A DNA stretch of 24,171 nt. Origin: a virus. Position 1 is the first letter of the stretch. Every line of letters starts with the position of its first letter. The position numbers were made by a program, and so were the translations under genes. This document shows positions 14,524 to 21,694 of this stretch, piece by piece. The stretch lies in the IMG/VR virus record IMGVR_UViG_3300034954_000027, positions 1 to 24,171 of that record, one strand, 5' to 3'. The notes beneath the pieces are model-generated. The model made no database searches. It saw nothing but the letters and a program-made list of their open reading frames with translations, and was not told the origin of the DNA.

Positions 14524-15195
14524 CTAACCGCTAACTGCGTTTTTGAGCATATTATATTTATTTATGTCTGTACGATATAACCTTGCTTGCTCAGTCAGAT
14601 TAAAAGAATCTTTGGCAAATGGATTATTTTCACCGCTAGTTACAAATTCTGTTTGAACTTTAGTAGTAGTCGCCCCGCCTCCCTGCGGTCTTGGATTCTT
14701 TTGTACCCAAGCTGGCATTTTAGACATCGCCCACTCTTTTACAGGTGTTCTGTTATAGCCATCTACTACAACAACAGTCCCATCTGTTTCTCTGGCTAAT
14801 TGATCTTTGTCAATGCGTGACAAAACATATTGTGGGTCGTGAACAACATCAGCTAGTGCTGTTACCGCTGGTGCTTCTACCTCAAGCTGTCTCTGCCTGC
14901 TTTCTAGCTCTTGTATTCTTTTATTCTTAGCCTCTTCAGCCTCTCGGTACTGTTGAGCCTGTTTTGCTATAGCCTCATCATATCTGCCCTTTGCTTCTAA
15001 CTCTTCTTTCTCTTTTTGCTGTTTAAAAGCAATAAGCGCTTCAACATCTACATCTGGTGGTACAGCTTTTGCTGCTTCCTTTGCTTTTTTGTAATCGTCT
15101 AAAATTTCTCTGTTGCTTTTTCTGAGTGCTTCAACTTCTGCCATTAACGCTGCTGTATCTACAGGTGGATTTGGTTTGATTGGTTCGTCAGCCAT
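14524..15195 (-). CDS. Capsid scaffolding protein
   Basis: A 223-aa, highly charged, helix-rich protein directly upstream of the major capsid gene. Residues about 14-110 form a long coiled coil with heptad-like Leu/Ala and many Glu/Lys (for example LEAKGRYDEAIAKQAQQYRE at about 66-85, then EEAKNKRIQELESRQRQLE). A less charged middle (VVHDPQYVLSRIDKDQLARE) and a flexible Pro/Gly/Thr stretch (KNPRPQGGGATTTKVQ) follow. The C-terminus NLTEQARLYRTDINKYNMLK is the kind of helical end seen in many phage scaffold proteins, likely the coat-binding part. No protease domain is seen, so scaffold removal may be by exit rather than self-cleavage. Its 36-base leader is AT-rich without a Shine-Dalgarno. Confidence 0.87.
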   Translation of the reverse strand: MADEPIKPNPPVDTAALMAEVEALRKSNREILDDYKKAKEAAKAVPPDVDVEALIAFKQQKEKEELEAKGRYDEAIAKQAQQYREAEEAKNKRIQELESRQRQLEVEAPAVTALADVVHDPQYVLSRIDKDQLARETDGTVVVVDGYNRTPVKEWAMSKMPAWVQKNPRPQGGGATTTKVQTEFVTSGENNPFAKDSFNLTEQARLYRTDINKYNMLKNAVSG

Positions 15196-15231
15196 AAATA
15201 AATTTTAACAATAATTAATATAAATAATACC

Positions 15232-15504
15232 TTACCATTTAACTTTGTCAGCCCAATATGCTGCACTCATCTTACCTTTTGCAATATGTTTAGCCATTCT
15301 TGCCTTAAAACTTTTTTGTCTTTTTTTACCTTTTTCTGTTTTTGGGTCTGAGCCTGCACCCCTAACACCTTGTTGACCAAATCTAATTAATTTAACTTTA
15401 TCGCCTTCTTTTGCTAATACTGCATGACTGCTTCGCGGGTGTTTTGAAGTTCTTTTCGGTTTGTTATAACCTTCAAAAGTTTCACCTCTATAAGTAATAG
15501 CCAT
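15232..15504 (-). CDS. Conserved small basic phage protein (90 aa)
   Basis: A 90-aa protein: AITYRGETFEGYNKPKRTSK, then HPRSSHAVLAKEGDKVKLIR and FGQQGVRGAGSDPKT, with a basic end (KKRQKSFKARMAKHIAKGKM) and SAAYWADKVKW at the C-terminus. I recall near-identical segments (FNKPKRTP-type start, HAVLAKEG, LIRFGQQGV, SAAYWADKVKW end) in many marine phage genomes near portal and scaffold genes, always without known function. It is very basic with a conserved aromatic C-terminus. It could be a head-associated or DNA-binding protein. The start overlaps the upstream stop (TAATG). Confidence 0.82.
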   Translation of the reverse strand: MAITYRGETFEGYNKPKRTSKHPRSSHAVLAKEGDKVKLIRFGQQGVRGAGSDPKTEKGKKRQKSFKARMAKHIAKGKMSAAYWADKVKW

Positions 15505-15659
15505 TATTTGCCCTTCCTTCTCATTGCTAATTTGTGAGCCTCTGTAAATGAAACTCCCTCCCTCATCTTACGCTTCATAAAATCCATATGCGCTTTGGTA
15601 TGACCATGCGCCTTTTGATGTTTGGCTAAAGTATTTTTTTGTCTAGTAGTTAATCTCAT
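15504..15659 (-). CDS. Small basic His/Lys/Met-rich protein (51 aa)
   Basis: A 51-aa ORF chained by overlap on both sides: its ATG overlaps the upstream stop (ATGA at 15659-15656) and its TAA overlaps the next ATG (TAATG). It begins MRLTTRQKNTLAKHQKAHG and continues HTKAHMDFMKRKMREGVSF, then TEAHKLAMRRKGK. The composition (many His, Lys, Arg, Met) and the MKRKMREGVSFTEAHKLA pattern recall a family of tiny phage proteins with K-x-M-x-x-G-x-S-x-x-x-A-x-x-A-M motifs. It is probably one helix-turn-helix-like pair of helices. The function is unknown; DNA or RNA binding is possible. Confidence 0.72.
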   Translation of the reverse strand: MRLTTRQKNTLAKHQKAHGHTKAHMDFMKRKMREGVSFTEAHKLAMRRKGK

Positions 15660-15910
15660 TTTTTCTTCCTTAACAAATCAGCGTCTGCTTTTCTTGCACC
15701 GCCTTTACCAGATATGAAGCTATTAACTCTCCCCATAGCCCACGCGCCCATTGGTACATTTCTTGACCCACTAGACAAGTAAGCACCTTGACCGCGCCTA
15801 TATACAGCAGCAAGCTGTCTATATGTAAATCTTGACTTTTCAGCTTTAGCCCTAAGACTTTTTTCTACGGCTGCGCTTAGTGGTTTTCTTCTTTTTGCTT
15901 GTGGAGACAT
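15656..15910 (-). CDS. Conserved small basic phage protein (84 aa)
   Basis: An 84-aa protein: SPQAKRRKPLSAAVEKSLRA, then KSRFTYRQLAAVYRRGQGAY (about 25-44), LSSGSRNVPMGAWAMGRVNS (about 45-64) and FISGKGGARKADADLLRKKK. The block VYRRGQGAY ... W-A-x-x-R-V-N-S-F ... K-A-D-x-D-L-L is one I recall from many marine and cyanobacterial phage proteins, sometimes as part of longer proteins, with no known function. It overlaps the preceding ORF by 59 bases in a different frame, which is unusual here. No alternative Met before residue 53 exists, and the ribosome site is weak, so its true N-terminus is uncertain. Confidence 0.8.
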   Translation of the reverse strand: MSPQAKRRKPLSAAVEKSLRAKAEKSRFTYRQLAAVYRRGQGAYLSSGSRNVPMGAWAMGRVNSFISGKGGARKADADLLRKKK

Positions 15911-16088
15911 TTTGTTTAGTCCGTGATTTAGAAACAGCTTTTATATCAATATACTCTCCTTTTCTATAAGCTTCGGCTGTTCGTTTGATTTCTGCCGCTT
16001 TTGCACTTTTATTTCTAGCGCCACTAAGGTAGACCTTTGCAACGCCAGTTTTTTTATCTTTAGGTACTTTGCGGAACTTTCTAGTCAC
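15852..16088 (-). CDS. Small Lys-rich protein (78 aa), GTG start
   Basis: A 78-aa protein starting at GTG (16088-16086), which overlaps the previous stop (GTGA). The first half reads TRKFRKVPKDKKTGVAKVYL, then SGARNKSAKAAEIKRTAEAY and RKGEYIDIKAVSKSRTK. The V-P-K-x(n)-K-x-Y-L-S-G-x-x-x-K-x-x-K-x-x-E-I-K pattern is familiar from small marine phage proteins. The last 18 residues are a run of Lys, Arg, Ser and Thr read through the overlap with the next gene and may be non-conserved. A +1 shift in the overlap would fuse this to the 84-aa protein. The function is unknown. Confidence 0.7.
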   Translation of the reverse strand: MTRKFRKVPKDKKTGVAKVYLSGARNKSAKAAEIKRTAEAYRKGEYIDIKAVSKSRTKQNVSTSKKKKTTKRSRRKKS

Positions 16089-16171
16089 TTTTTAGTTTTC
16101 TTTTTGGCAGTAGGCTTGGTTTCTTTAGGCTTTTTGTCCTCTTCACCTTGTACCTTAAAAATATATCCCAT
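16085..16171 (-). CDS. Tiny Lys-rich protein (28 aa)
   Basis: A 28-aa ORF: MGYIFKVQGEEDKKPKETKP, then a Lys/Thr tail; 10 of 28 residues are Lys. It is supported by a perfect ribosome site, AAGGAGG, about 9 bases before its ATG (this site lies in the Gly-Gly codons of the preceding tiny ORF), and by overlaps at both ends: TAATG with the upstream ORF and GTGA with the downstream one. The function is unknown. The strong ribosome site may alternatively serve mainly to drive the genes downstream. Confidence 0.6.
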   Translation of the reverse strand: MGYIFKVQGEEDKKPKETKPTAKKKTKK

Positions 16172-16239
16172 TACTTTTTGCCTCCTTTCTTCTTTTTCTT
16201 CTTACCTTTAGGCTTCATTGATCCGTAGTGTGAAGGCAT
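16171..16239 (-). CDS. Tiny poly-Lys protein (22 aa)
   Basis: A 22-aa ORF beginning MPSHYGSMKPKG and ending in a Lys/Gly tail; 10 of 22 residues are Lys, including six in a row. Its TAA overlaps the next ATG. I recall similarly short proteins (M-P-x-H-Y-G or M-P-x-x-Y-G starts with Lys-rich ends) encoded near head genes in marine phages, which is the main support, since length alone gives none. There is no clear Shine-Dalgarno before its ATG. Confidence 0.5.
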   Translation of the reverse strand: MPSHYGSMKPKGKKKKKKGGKK

Positions 16240-16264
16240 AACAATAGTAGTAACTTTTTCTATA

Positions 16265-16396
16265 TTACTTCTTTTTACGTTTTTTAGCAGACGATAGAGC
16301 TATTGCTTGAGCCTGCTTCAAAGTCTTACCCTCTTTCATTAGCAGACGTATGTTAGCTGAAATAGCTTTTTGTGATTTACCTTTTTTTAATGGCAT
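16265..16396 (-). CDS. Small Lys-rich phage protein (43 aa)
   Basis: A 43-aa ORF: MPLKKGKSQKAISANIRLLM, then KEGKTLKQAQAIALSSAKKR and a Lys end. The motif M-P-L-K-K-G-x-S-x-K-x-I-S-x-N-I-x-x-L-M-x-x-G-x-x-x-x-Q-A-x-A-I-A-L is one I recognise as very widespread in marine and other phages near portal and capsid genes, with unknown function. It starts 2 bases after the stop of the previous ORF. It is predicted as two amphipathic helices with basic ends. Confidence 0.78.
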   Translation of the reverse strand: MPLKKGKSQKAISANIRLLMKEGKTLKQAQAIALSSAKKRKKK

Positions 16397-16398
16397 AG

Positions 16399-16590
16399 TT
16401 ATCCAAAGTATTGGTTAAGTAAATCAAAGTCCTCATCTTCTATAGCTAAAATATACAAGCCTTCAATCAACTGTGAAAACTCTTTTTTAGTTTGTCCACT
16501 AGAATTTTGTATTAAATCATATATCTTTTTTGGTATCGTTTTGTTTTTTGGGAACTTGTTAATAAGTTCTGCTGCTTCAAATGGCATCAT
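16399..16590 (-). CDS. Hypothetical small protein (63 aa)
   Basis: A 63-aa protein: MMPFEAAELINKFPKNKTIP, then KKIYDLIQNSSGQTKKEFSQ, LIEGLYILAIEDEDFDLLNQ and YFG. It appears all-helical with an acidic C-terminal half, unlike the strongly basic ORFs that follow. Its start overlaps the stop of the MuF/peptidase gene (ATGA), with two adjacent ATG codons possible. I recognise no family. Because it is coupled to the peptidase-bearing gene it could be a partner or antagonist of that protein, but nothing in the sequence shows this. Confidence 0.65.
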   Translation of the reverse strand: MMPFEAAELINKFPKNKTIPKKIYDLIQNSSGQTKKEFSQLIEGLYILAIEDEDFDLLNQYFG

Positions 16591-18893
16591 AAGTTTTTAA
16601 GTGATTGGTCTAAAGTTGCATCTACCCATTTATACAAGCGTGGTGCTTTCTCTTGCAACCCCTCTGGATTAAAAATATATTGTGTGAAAGCTTCTGCAAA
16701 CTGTTCTAGATGGTTAGATCGACTATAACCAGTTACATAAGTCATACCTTTATCTTTTGCATATTGCCTGCCTAAGTTTAAAGCGCCAGATTGATAGTGT
16801 ACTTGGTGTCCCATTTCGTGAATCAGCGTATCTAACCAATCAAATGAATCGTCCATAGGTGTGCCGTTATTCCAGACTTCGTATATACCCTCTGCTCGAC
16901 CTTGCATATAACGATCATATTTTGTTCCTTTAAACTTTGAAAATTTAAAATTATTGTCTAAAGTTTCTTTTGAAATTTTCTTCATTTGTCTTGCAGTTGT
17001 AACAGATACCTTTCTGGCCTTTTGGCTTAGTTGGGTATGAATCATTCCTGTACCAAAATTTGTAAAGCCACTTGTGTTACCAGTTGCGTTAGCAAACAAA
17101 CTGTTGGTCACTTTGTTTTGAAAACTTAGAGTGGTAGATTGACCTTTCTTTAACTGTTCAATAGCATCATCAAATACTCTTTTTCTTGAAGATATTCTCC
17201 TTTGGAAGTCGTTACTACCACTTCCATTCCATATACGTTTCCAATCTTTTGTATTTTGTGGTAAGTCATCAACTGGTAATTGATTTATATACTCAAATCT
17301 TTTAACTGCAGTTTTATGTGATTGTTCAAATGCTTTTAAGTTTTTACCTTTCAAATATCTCTCCTCTAAAGCAACGTATCTTCTAGTGGCTTCGTTGCTC
17401 ATGTTGTATTGATGAACTATTTTTCCTTTTTTCATAAATAATCGCATTTTTTTGACATTTACTGCTGTCAAACCACCTAGTTTCTCCAAACTGTCTAAGC
17501 TATCCTCTGTAAATTCCTCAATACTTCCTATTTTGTTTTGATCTATCCAATCATCAACACCTTCGGTAGTCATAGCTGGTGATGTTACTGTTCTAGGTGT
17601 CTTAGCTGCTACAACTGCTGGTGTAGTAACAGCGGCTTTCGCTGCAACTTTGGCCGTACCATACAATTCTTGTAATCTTTCTAGGGATACCTCTGTTCCA
17701 TCATTGCGAATCATTTTACGCAAAGCTGCATGACCTGATCCTTCTTTTTTCGCTAATTTTTTAAATATTCTTACTTTTCCTTCACTGCCTAAAGTTTTGA
17801 CCTGTAATTCTCTATCTGCATCTAGTAACCAATCTCCATATTGTGTGTCTTGCGGCACTCTGCCAGTTTTTGATGGTCTAGTATCAAGTTTAGTGGTCGG
17901 TGGTTTTTCTAAATCAGGGTATTTTTTTTGTAATCCATCAAAATCAACAACAGGAACAGTAGTAGACCTACAGTTAAAGTGCTGCGGTGGTAAGACTCCC
18001 TTGTTATATTCAAATTTTTGACCATCTAGCCTTTGACATATAGCACTTGTTCTACTGTCTAGGGTTGCAACATACTGGTATTTTGGAGAGACTTTTTTGT
18101 TGGCAGCATAAACAGATTGAGAAGCCTGATTCGTAGCCTGATTAACAGATGTCCTTACAATAGTTTGAATCTGATGGCTTGCTACTTTTATTGCGTCACC
18201 ACCAGCGGCAGCGGCTTGTCTGGCAGTCCCTTCAAAGTCAAAATCTATTCTACCTGCTAATCTTCGTGCTATTTGCTGTGTTGTTTCTCCACTAAAAACA
18301 CCAGCCCTAATATTTCTTGCCAATAAGTCTTGATTTCGTGTAGCAATACCTCTGAAAGCTTTTTCTACTGTTTGTCCATTAGGCAAAGTTATCATTGCGC
18401 CTTGCCTAGCCGTTAATTGAAATTTGCCAGCACCAAACTTAATAAAATCATCTTCTGTAAATTGTTTGCTAGTAAAAATATTTATTTGTGTGGGATCTGT
18501 TTTAACAAAGGAAGTTGCATACCTTTGACTTACTGCTACCGAGTTAATTGGAACTTTGCCTGATTTAACTACTTTTTTTAATTCATTTTCTATAAATCCT
18601 ACCTGTACGTCTACTAAACCCTCTATTTCCTTTATCATCTGTCTTGTAGCACCTTTATGCCACTTGTCCATGCTAGCTTTAGATTGTGCAATGATTGCTC
18701 TTAACCTTTTTCTAGTTTGAGGTGATATAACTACCCCTGCTGCTGCTGTTTGTTGTCTAATATCAATTTTTTTTAGCTCTTCTGTAGCGTTTGTAATTAC
18801 TTGTATATAGTTTGCAACTAATTTATTGGCTACAGCGTTACTAAACCTGTTAACGTCTATAGTTTCCCTAAAGAATACCTCTGGAATACTCAT
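16587..18893 (-). CDS. MuF-type minor head protein fused to a lethal-factor-like zinc metallopeptidase
   Basis: A 768-aa protein, far longer than a plain MuF/SPP1 gp7 protein (about 300 aa). Residues about 20-410 are the minor head part: IQTIVRTSVNQATNQASQSV (242-261), then YVATLDSRTSAICQRLDGQ (274-292) and LPPQHFNCRSTTVPV (301-315), the usual Cys/His-bearing MuF signature, followed by QYGDWL and FKKLAKKEGS. About 415-445 is an Ala/Thr/Pro-rich linker. The C-terminus has H692-E693-M-G-H696, then Y723-S-R-S-N-H-L-E730-Q-F-A-E-A-F, which lines up with the anthrax lethal factor active site (HEFGH, Tyr728, Glu735), including the following K-x-A-P segment. By MuF biology the protein sits at the portal and is packaged, and may enter the cell. 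The peptidase may mature the head or act on host targets. It lies 3 bases after the portal. Confidence 0.88.
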   Translation of the reverse strand: MSIPEVFFRETIDVNRFSNAVANKLVANYIQVITNATEELKKIDIRQQTAAAGVVISPQTRKRLRAIIAQSKASMDKWHKGATRQMIKEIEGLVDVQVGFIENELKKVVKSGKVPINSVAVSQRYATSFVKTDPTQINIFTSKQFTEDDFIKFGAGKFQLTARQGAMITLPNGQTVEKAFRGIATRNQDLLARNIRAGVFSGETTQQIARRLAGRIDFDFEGTARQAAAAGGDAIKVASHQIQTIVRTSVNQATNQASQSVYAANKKVSPKYQYVATLDSRTSAICQRLDGQKFEYNKGVLPPQHFNCRSTTVPVVDFDGLQKKYPDLEKPPTTKLDTRPSKTGRVPQDTQYGDWLLDADRELQVKTLGSEGKVRIFKKLAKKEGSGHAALRKMIRNDGTEVSLERLQELYGTAKVAAKAAVTTPAVVAAKTPRTVTSPAMTTEGVDDWIDQNKIGSIEEFTEDSLDSLEKLGGLTAVNVKKMRLFMKKGKIVHQYNMSNEATRRYVALEERYLKGKNLKAFEQSHKTAVKRFEYINQLPVDDLPQNTKDWKRIWNGSGSNDFQRRISSRKRVFDDAIEQLKKGQSTTLSFQNKVTNSLFANATGNTSGFTNFGTGMIHTQLSQKARKVSVTTARQMKKISKETLDNNFKFSKFKGTKYDRYMQGRAEGIYEVWNNGTPMDDSFDWLDTLIHEMGHQVHYQSGALNLGRQYAKDKGMTYVTGYSRSNHLEQFAEAFTQYIFNPEGLQEKAPRLYKWVDATLDQSLKNL

Positions 18894-18896
18894 TTA

Positions 18897-20324
18897 TCAT
18901 TCTTCCTCTGCTTCCTCCTCTACTTCAGGCTCTGGATCTGGTTCTTCAGGTGGTTCTGTCTCTGTTAATCCACCATTTTGTGTACCTTCAATCTCATCTT
19001 CTACGTCAAAGTCATCACCTAAGACCTCTCCAGCAGATAGCTGGTTAAGCAATGTTTCTTGTGTGATAGTTCCAGCAGTAAAGAGTTGTAGTAAACTCTG
19101 TATTTCTTGTGGCTGTAATCTTGCAGAAACAAAGTCTCTATTAACAAATGAGCTACCTGCATTAGCTTCATTTAAATATTGGCTGTGAAATCTTAGACAG
19201 TTATCTATTAAGTCTTGCATCTGCTGTGCTATTACCATCATGGTCGAATCATTCTGCGATCTATCTATTTGCTTAGCCTCTGCTGATTCTCCTACTAACT
19301 TCTGTCCAAGTACAGCGGCTAGTGATAGTGTGTTTATTTGGTCTTTAATATCAGCAAGTCTTTGGAACTGGCTATCATAACTATCTCCTGATGGGCTGAC
19401 ATATTCCATTCTTGACTCTGGAGGTAAAGCTAACGCTTCACTTGCACCTGTTGTTATCTCATCTGCATTAGGATAGCCAAATATAGCAAGTAGAGGTACA
19501 GAACTGATATGCAAAATGTTATCTAGGTCTGATTGTATTTGGTAGTGCTTAAGGTTTAATTCCGCAATGTCATATAGCGGGCTGCGGCTTTCGTAATAGC
19601 CAACTCTATTAGAGTAAGCAACAGCAAAGGGAATCTTATCCTTAATACTCATTTCTCCTTCATCAAATAATTTATATTCATTTTTTTTATCGTCTTTTCT
19701 GTGAATTTCGTATCTACCTCTTTCTAATACCCTAATCTGCTTAATAATTTTGTCTCCGTATTTTCCATCAGGTTCTACTACCTGTTCCATTAGTCTTAGC
19801 TGTGTTAATTGCCTTTCGCCTTCAATAATCTCAGACCGCCAGCCTAAAATATCTTTAGGTGTATAAGTAACCCAATATGGCCTAGTCTTATCCCCTGCCT
19901 TTGGGGCATCTACCAAAACGCCAACATGACCAAAACTTATAGCTTGTCTCGCTGTCTGATATAGCCACACATTGAGATCATTACCTTCTAAATCAACATC
20001 AAATAGCTGCTCTCTTACTAGGTCTGATACATCATCTAGTCTTACTGGTTTTCTAACAAGCATACCTGAAAGCATTTTCTCAATACGCTGCAAATATGGA
20101 ACTACTGTTGATCTGCTAAGTCTAGTGTCATAACTATCGTCAGTCTCTCTAGGTTCTTGTGGTAAATATTTTCTATGTTCGCTTCTAATTTTATATGTAC
20201 CTTCTTTCAAATCTGTAATAAGATCCCAAAACTGAGCCATACGCTGATAGGCCGCGTTAGGACTAGCAACTGTTGTAGCAGCTTGTGTAATGGGCTGATT
20301 GTAAATATTTAGTGAGCTATACAC
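18897..20324 (-). CDS. Portal protein (DUF4055 type)
   Basis: A 475-aa portal protein starting at GTG with GAGG 7 bases upstream, which decides the start. The N-terminal part has RMAQFWDLITDLKEGTYKIR (28-47), then YLPQEP and RSTVVPYLQRIEKMLSGMLV (72-91) with KPVRLDD, the opening of DUF4055 portals. The middle has FGHVGVLVDAP and RPYWVTYTPKDILGWR (148-163). Downstream, PLYDIAELNLKHYQIQSDLD leads to the channel helix region, and AVLGQKLVGES follows. The last 30 or so residues are almost purely acidic with prolines (EPPEEPDPEPEVEEEAEEE). By family knowledge it forms the dodecameric ring through which DNA is packaged and ejected. It lies between the large terminase and the MuF gene, the standard order. 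Confidence 0.92.
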   Translation of the reverse strand: MYSSLNIYNQPITQAATTVASPNAAYQRMAQFWDLITDLKEGTYKIRSEHRKYLPQEPRETDDSYDTRLSRSTVVPYLQRIEKMLSGMLVRKPVRLDDVSDLVREQLFDVDLEGNDLNVWLYQTARQAISFGHVGVLVDAPKAGDKTRPYWVTYTPKDILGWRSEIIEGERQLTQLRLMEQVVEPDGKYGDKIIKQIRVLERGRYEIHRKDDKKNEYKLFDEGEMSIKDKIPFAVAYSNRVGYYESRSPLYDIAELNLKHYQIQSDLDNILHISSVPLLAIFGYPNADEITTGASEALALPPESRMEYVSPSGDSYDSQFQRLADIKDQINTLSLAAVLGQKLVGESAEAKQIDRSQNDSTMMVIAQQMQDLIDNCLRFHSQYLNEANAGSSFVNRDFVSARLQPQEIQSLLQLFTAGTITQETLLNQLSAGEVLGDDFDVEDEIEGTQNGGLTETEPPEEPDPEPEVEEEAEEE

Positions 20325-20350
20325 AGTTTTGCCTCAATAGTACCATGTTC

Positions 20351-21694
20351 TTAATATATTCTAATGCCTGTTCGTTTGCCCGCATGAGCATAAAGTGGAT
20401 TAAACTCCCTCCATACTAAATAACCTAGTGCGTCATTCATGTGGTCGTAACCAGCGTCTTTGTCTGGTTCGCCCTTATCTGTATAACTTTGTAACTCCAA
20501 ACATTCAATCATACGTTTGCAACTGGCATTGATTTGTAAACGTACTTGCCCTTTTCCGTTGCATAACAAACCCTGTACGGCAGAGACTCTATCTCTGATT
20601 GCTGGATTGCTTTTGGCTGAAAGATTAGTGAAGCCATAGGATTCAAGAATCTGTATGTCTGTTTTTGCTGCATTAGTACTACGATTGCCACCCGATGCGT
20701 CAGGGTAGACATAAATCTTATTAGAAGGATATCTACGTTTGATTTCTTGGGCAAGTGCGTCTGTATCATGTGCAGATACAATCTCATCAATTATTAACAA
20801 TTTTCCTTCTAATTTAATTCCTATCACCGCGCTCATGTTTCCAATATTAAAATCTACCCCTATCCTTAATGGTTCTAATTGAATACTTGGAATCGTATCT
20901 GTAATGTTATCTTCTCTTACGAATCTGTCATATACCTGCCCTGTTGTTAGATTGGTGAACTCTCCATTAAGGTAGGCCTGCAACATACTAGAATCGTAAT
21001 TTGCTTGCATTCTTTCAATAAAATCTTTTGGTAAATGTGGGTTGTCTTGTGTCCTCATTCTTATAAGTTTTCTGTCTGTTCTTTCCTGTGCTGCCTCTGA
21101 TCCAAAGGTATTCCACATCCATCTAAAACCCTCTGGTGTGCTTGCTGCACAGAACTGCCTGACATTGCCAGATCTTAACCTACCTAGAATCTTTGGAAAT
21201 GCTCTATCACAAACAGATGGGGAAACTGTATCAATCTCGTCTGCCAACACGAAAGCCAAATTTAGACCTATTATCCTAGACCAGTTTTCAAAGCTTCTAC
21301 ATAATATTTTTGTATCACCTTCAGGTAAGTGCAAAACGTATTCAGGTAATGGACTAGCCCTGTATGAGTAAGGTATCTCATAATTTTCTAAAAATTGTTC
21401 AAAGTCATTTTGCCAAATATCTCTAATCAATGCACCAGTAGGCTCTAAAACTGCCCCTGTAAAACCTACATTTAATGCTGCAAGTTTTACACATACTGCA
21501 CAAAGCGCTCTAGTTTTCCCTGCACCATAACCAGCTGATAGTCCTAATATTTCTGTATTGCTGTTATCAAAAAACTCTCTCTGTGGTTCGTGAAGATCAT
21601 TTCTAATATTTGCTAATAATTGTTTTATATCAATCGAAACTCCGCTAGTGCCTGCAATATCTAATACTGATCCTTCTCTAGTTAAGATGCTCAT
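20351..21694 (-). CDS. terL: Terminase large subunit
   Basis: A 447-aa packaging motor. ATPase domain: Walker A AGYGAGKT (54-61) and Walker B LAFVLADE (D152, E153), then a coupling motif near AASTPEG (183-189). Nuclease domain (RNase H fold): RIGVDFNIG with D281, YVYPDASGG with D332, and DHMNDALGYLVW with D417/D421, the expected acidic metal-binding residues. Length and order are typical of a complete TerL. It cuts concatemeric DNA and drives it into the prohead through the portal. The ATG overlaps the TerS stop (ATGA), so expression is coupled. I cannot tell the packaging strategy (cos, pac) from sequence alone. Confidence 0.96.
   Translation of the reverse strand: MSILTREGSVLDIAGTSGVSIDIKQLLANIRNDLHEPQREFFDNSNTEILGLSAGYGAGKTRALCAVCVKLAALNVGFTGAVLEPTGALIRDIWQNDFEQFLENYEIPYSYRASPLPEYVLHLPEGDTKILCRSFENWSRIIGLNLAFVLADEIDTVSPSVCDRAFPKILGRLRSGNVRQFCAASTPEGFRWMWNTFGSEAAQERTDRKLIRMRTQDNPHLPKDFIERMQANYDSSMLQAYLNGEFTNLTTGQVYDRFVREDNITDTIPSIQLEPLRIGVDFNIGNMSAVIGIKLEGKLLIIDEIVSAHDTDALAQEIKRRYPSNKIYVYPDASGGNRSTNAAKTDIQILESYGFTNLSAKSNPAIRDRVSAVQGLLCNGKGQVRLQINASCKRMIECLELQSYTDKGEPDKDAGYDHMNDALGYLVWREFNPLYAHAGKRTGIRIY

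Noticed and set aside
20509-20790. 93-codon minus-strand open frame within the large terminase gene
   Set aside because: It is out of frame with TerL, whose nuclease residues span this region, and its own translation has no recognisable features.
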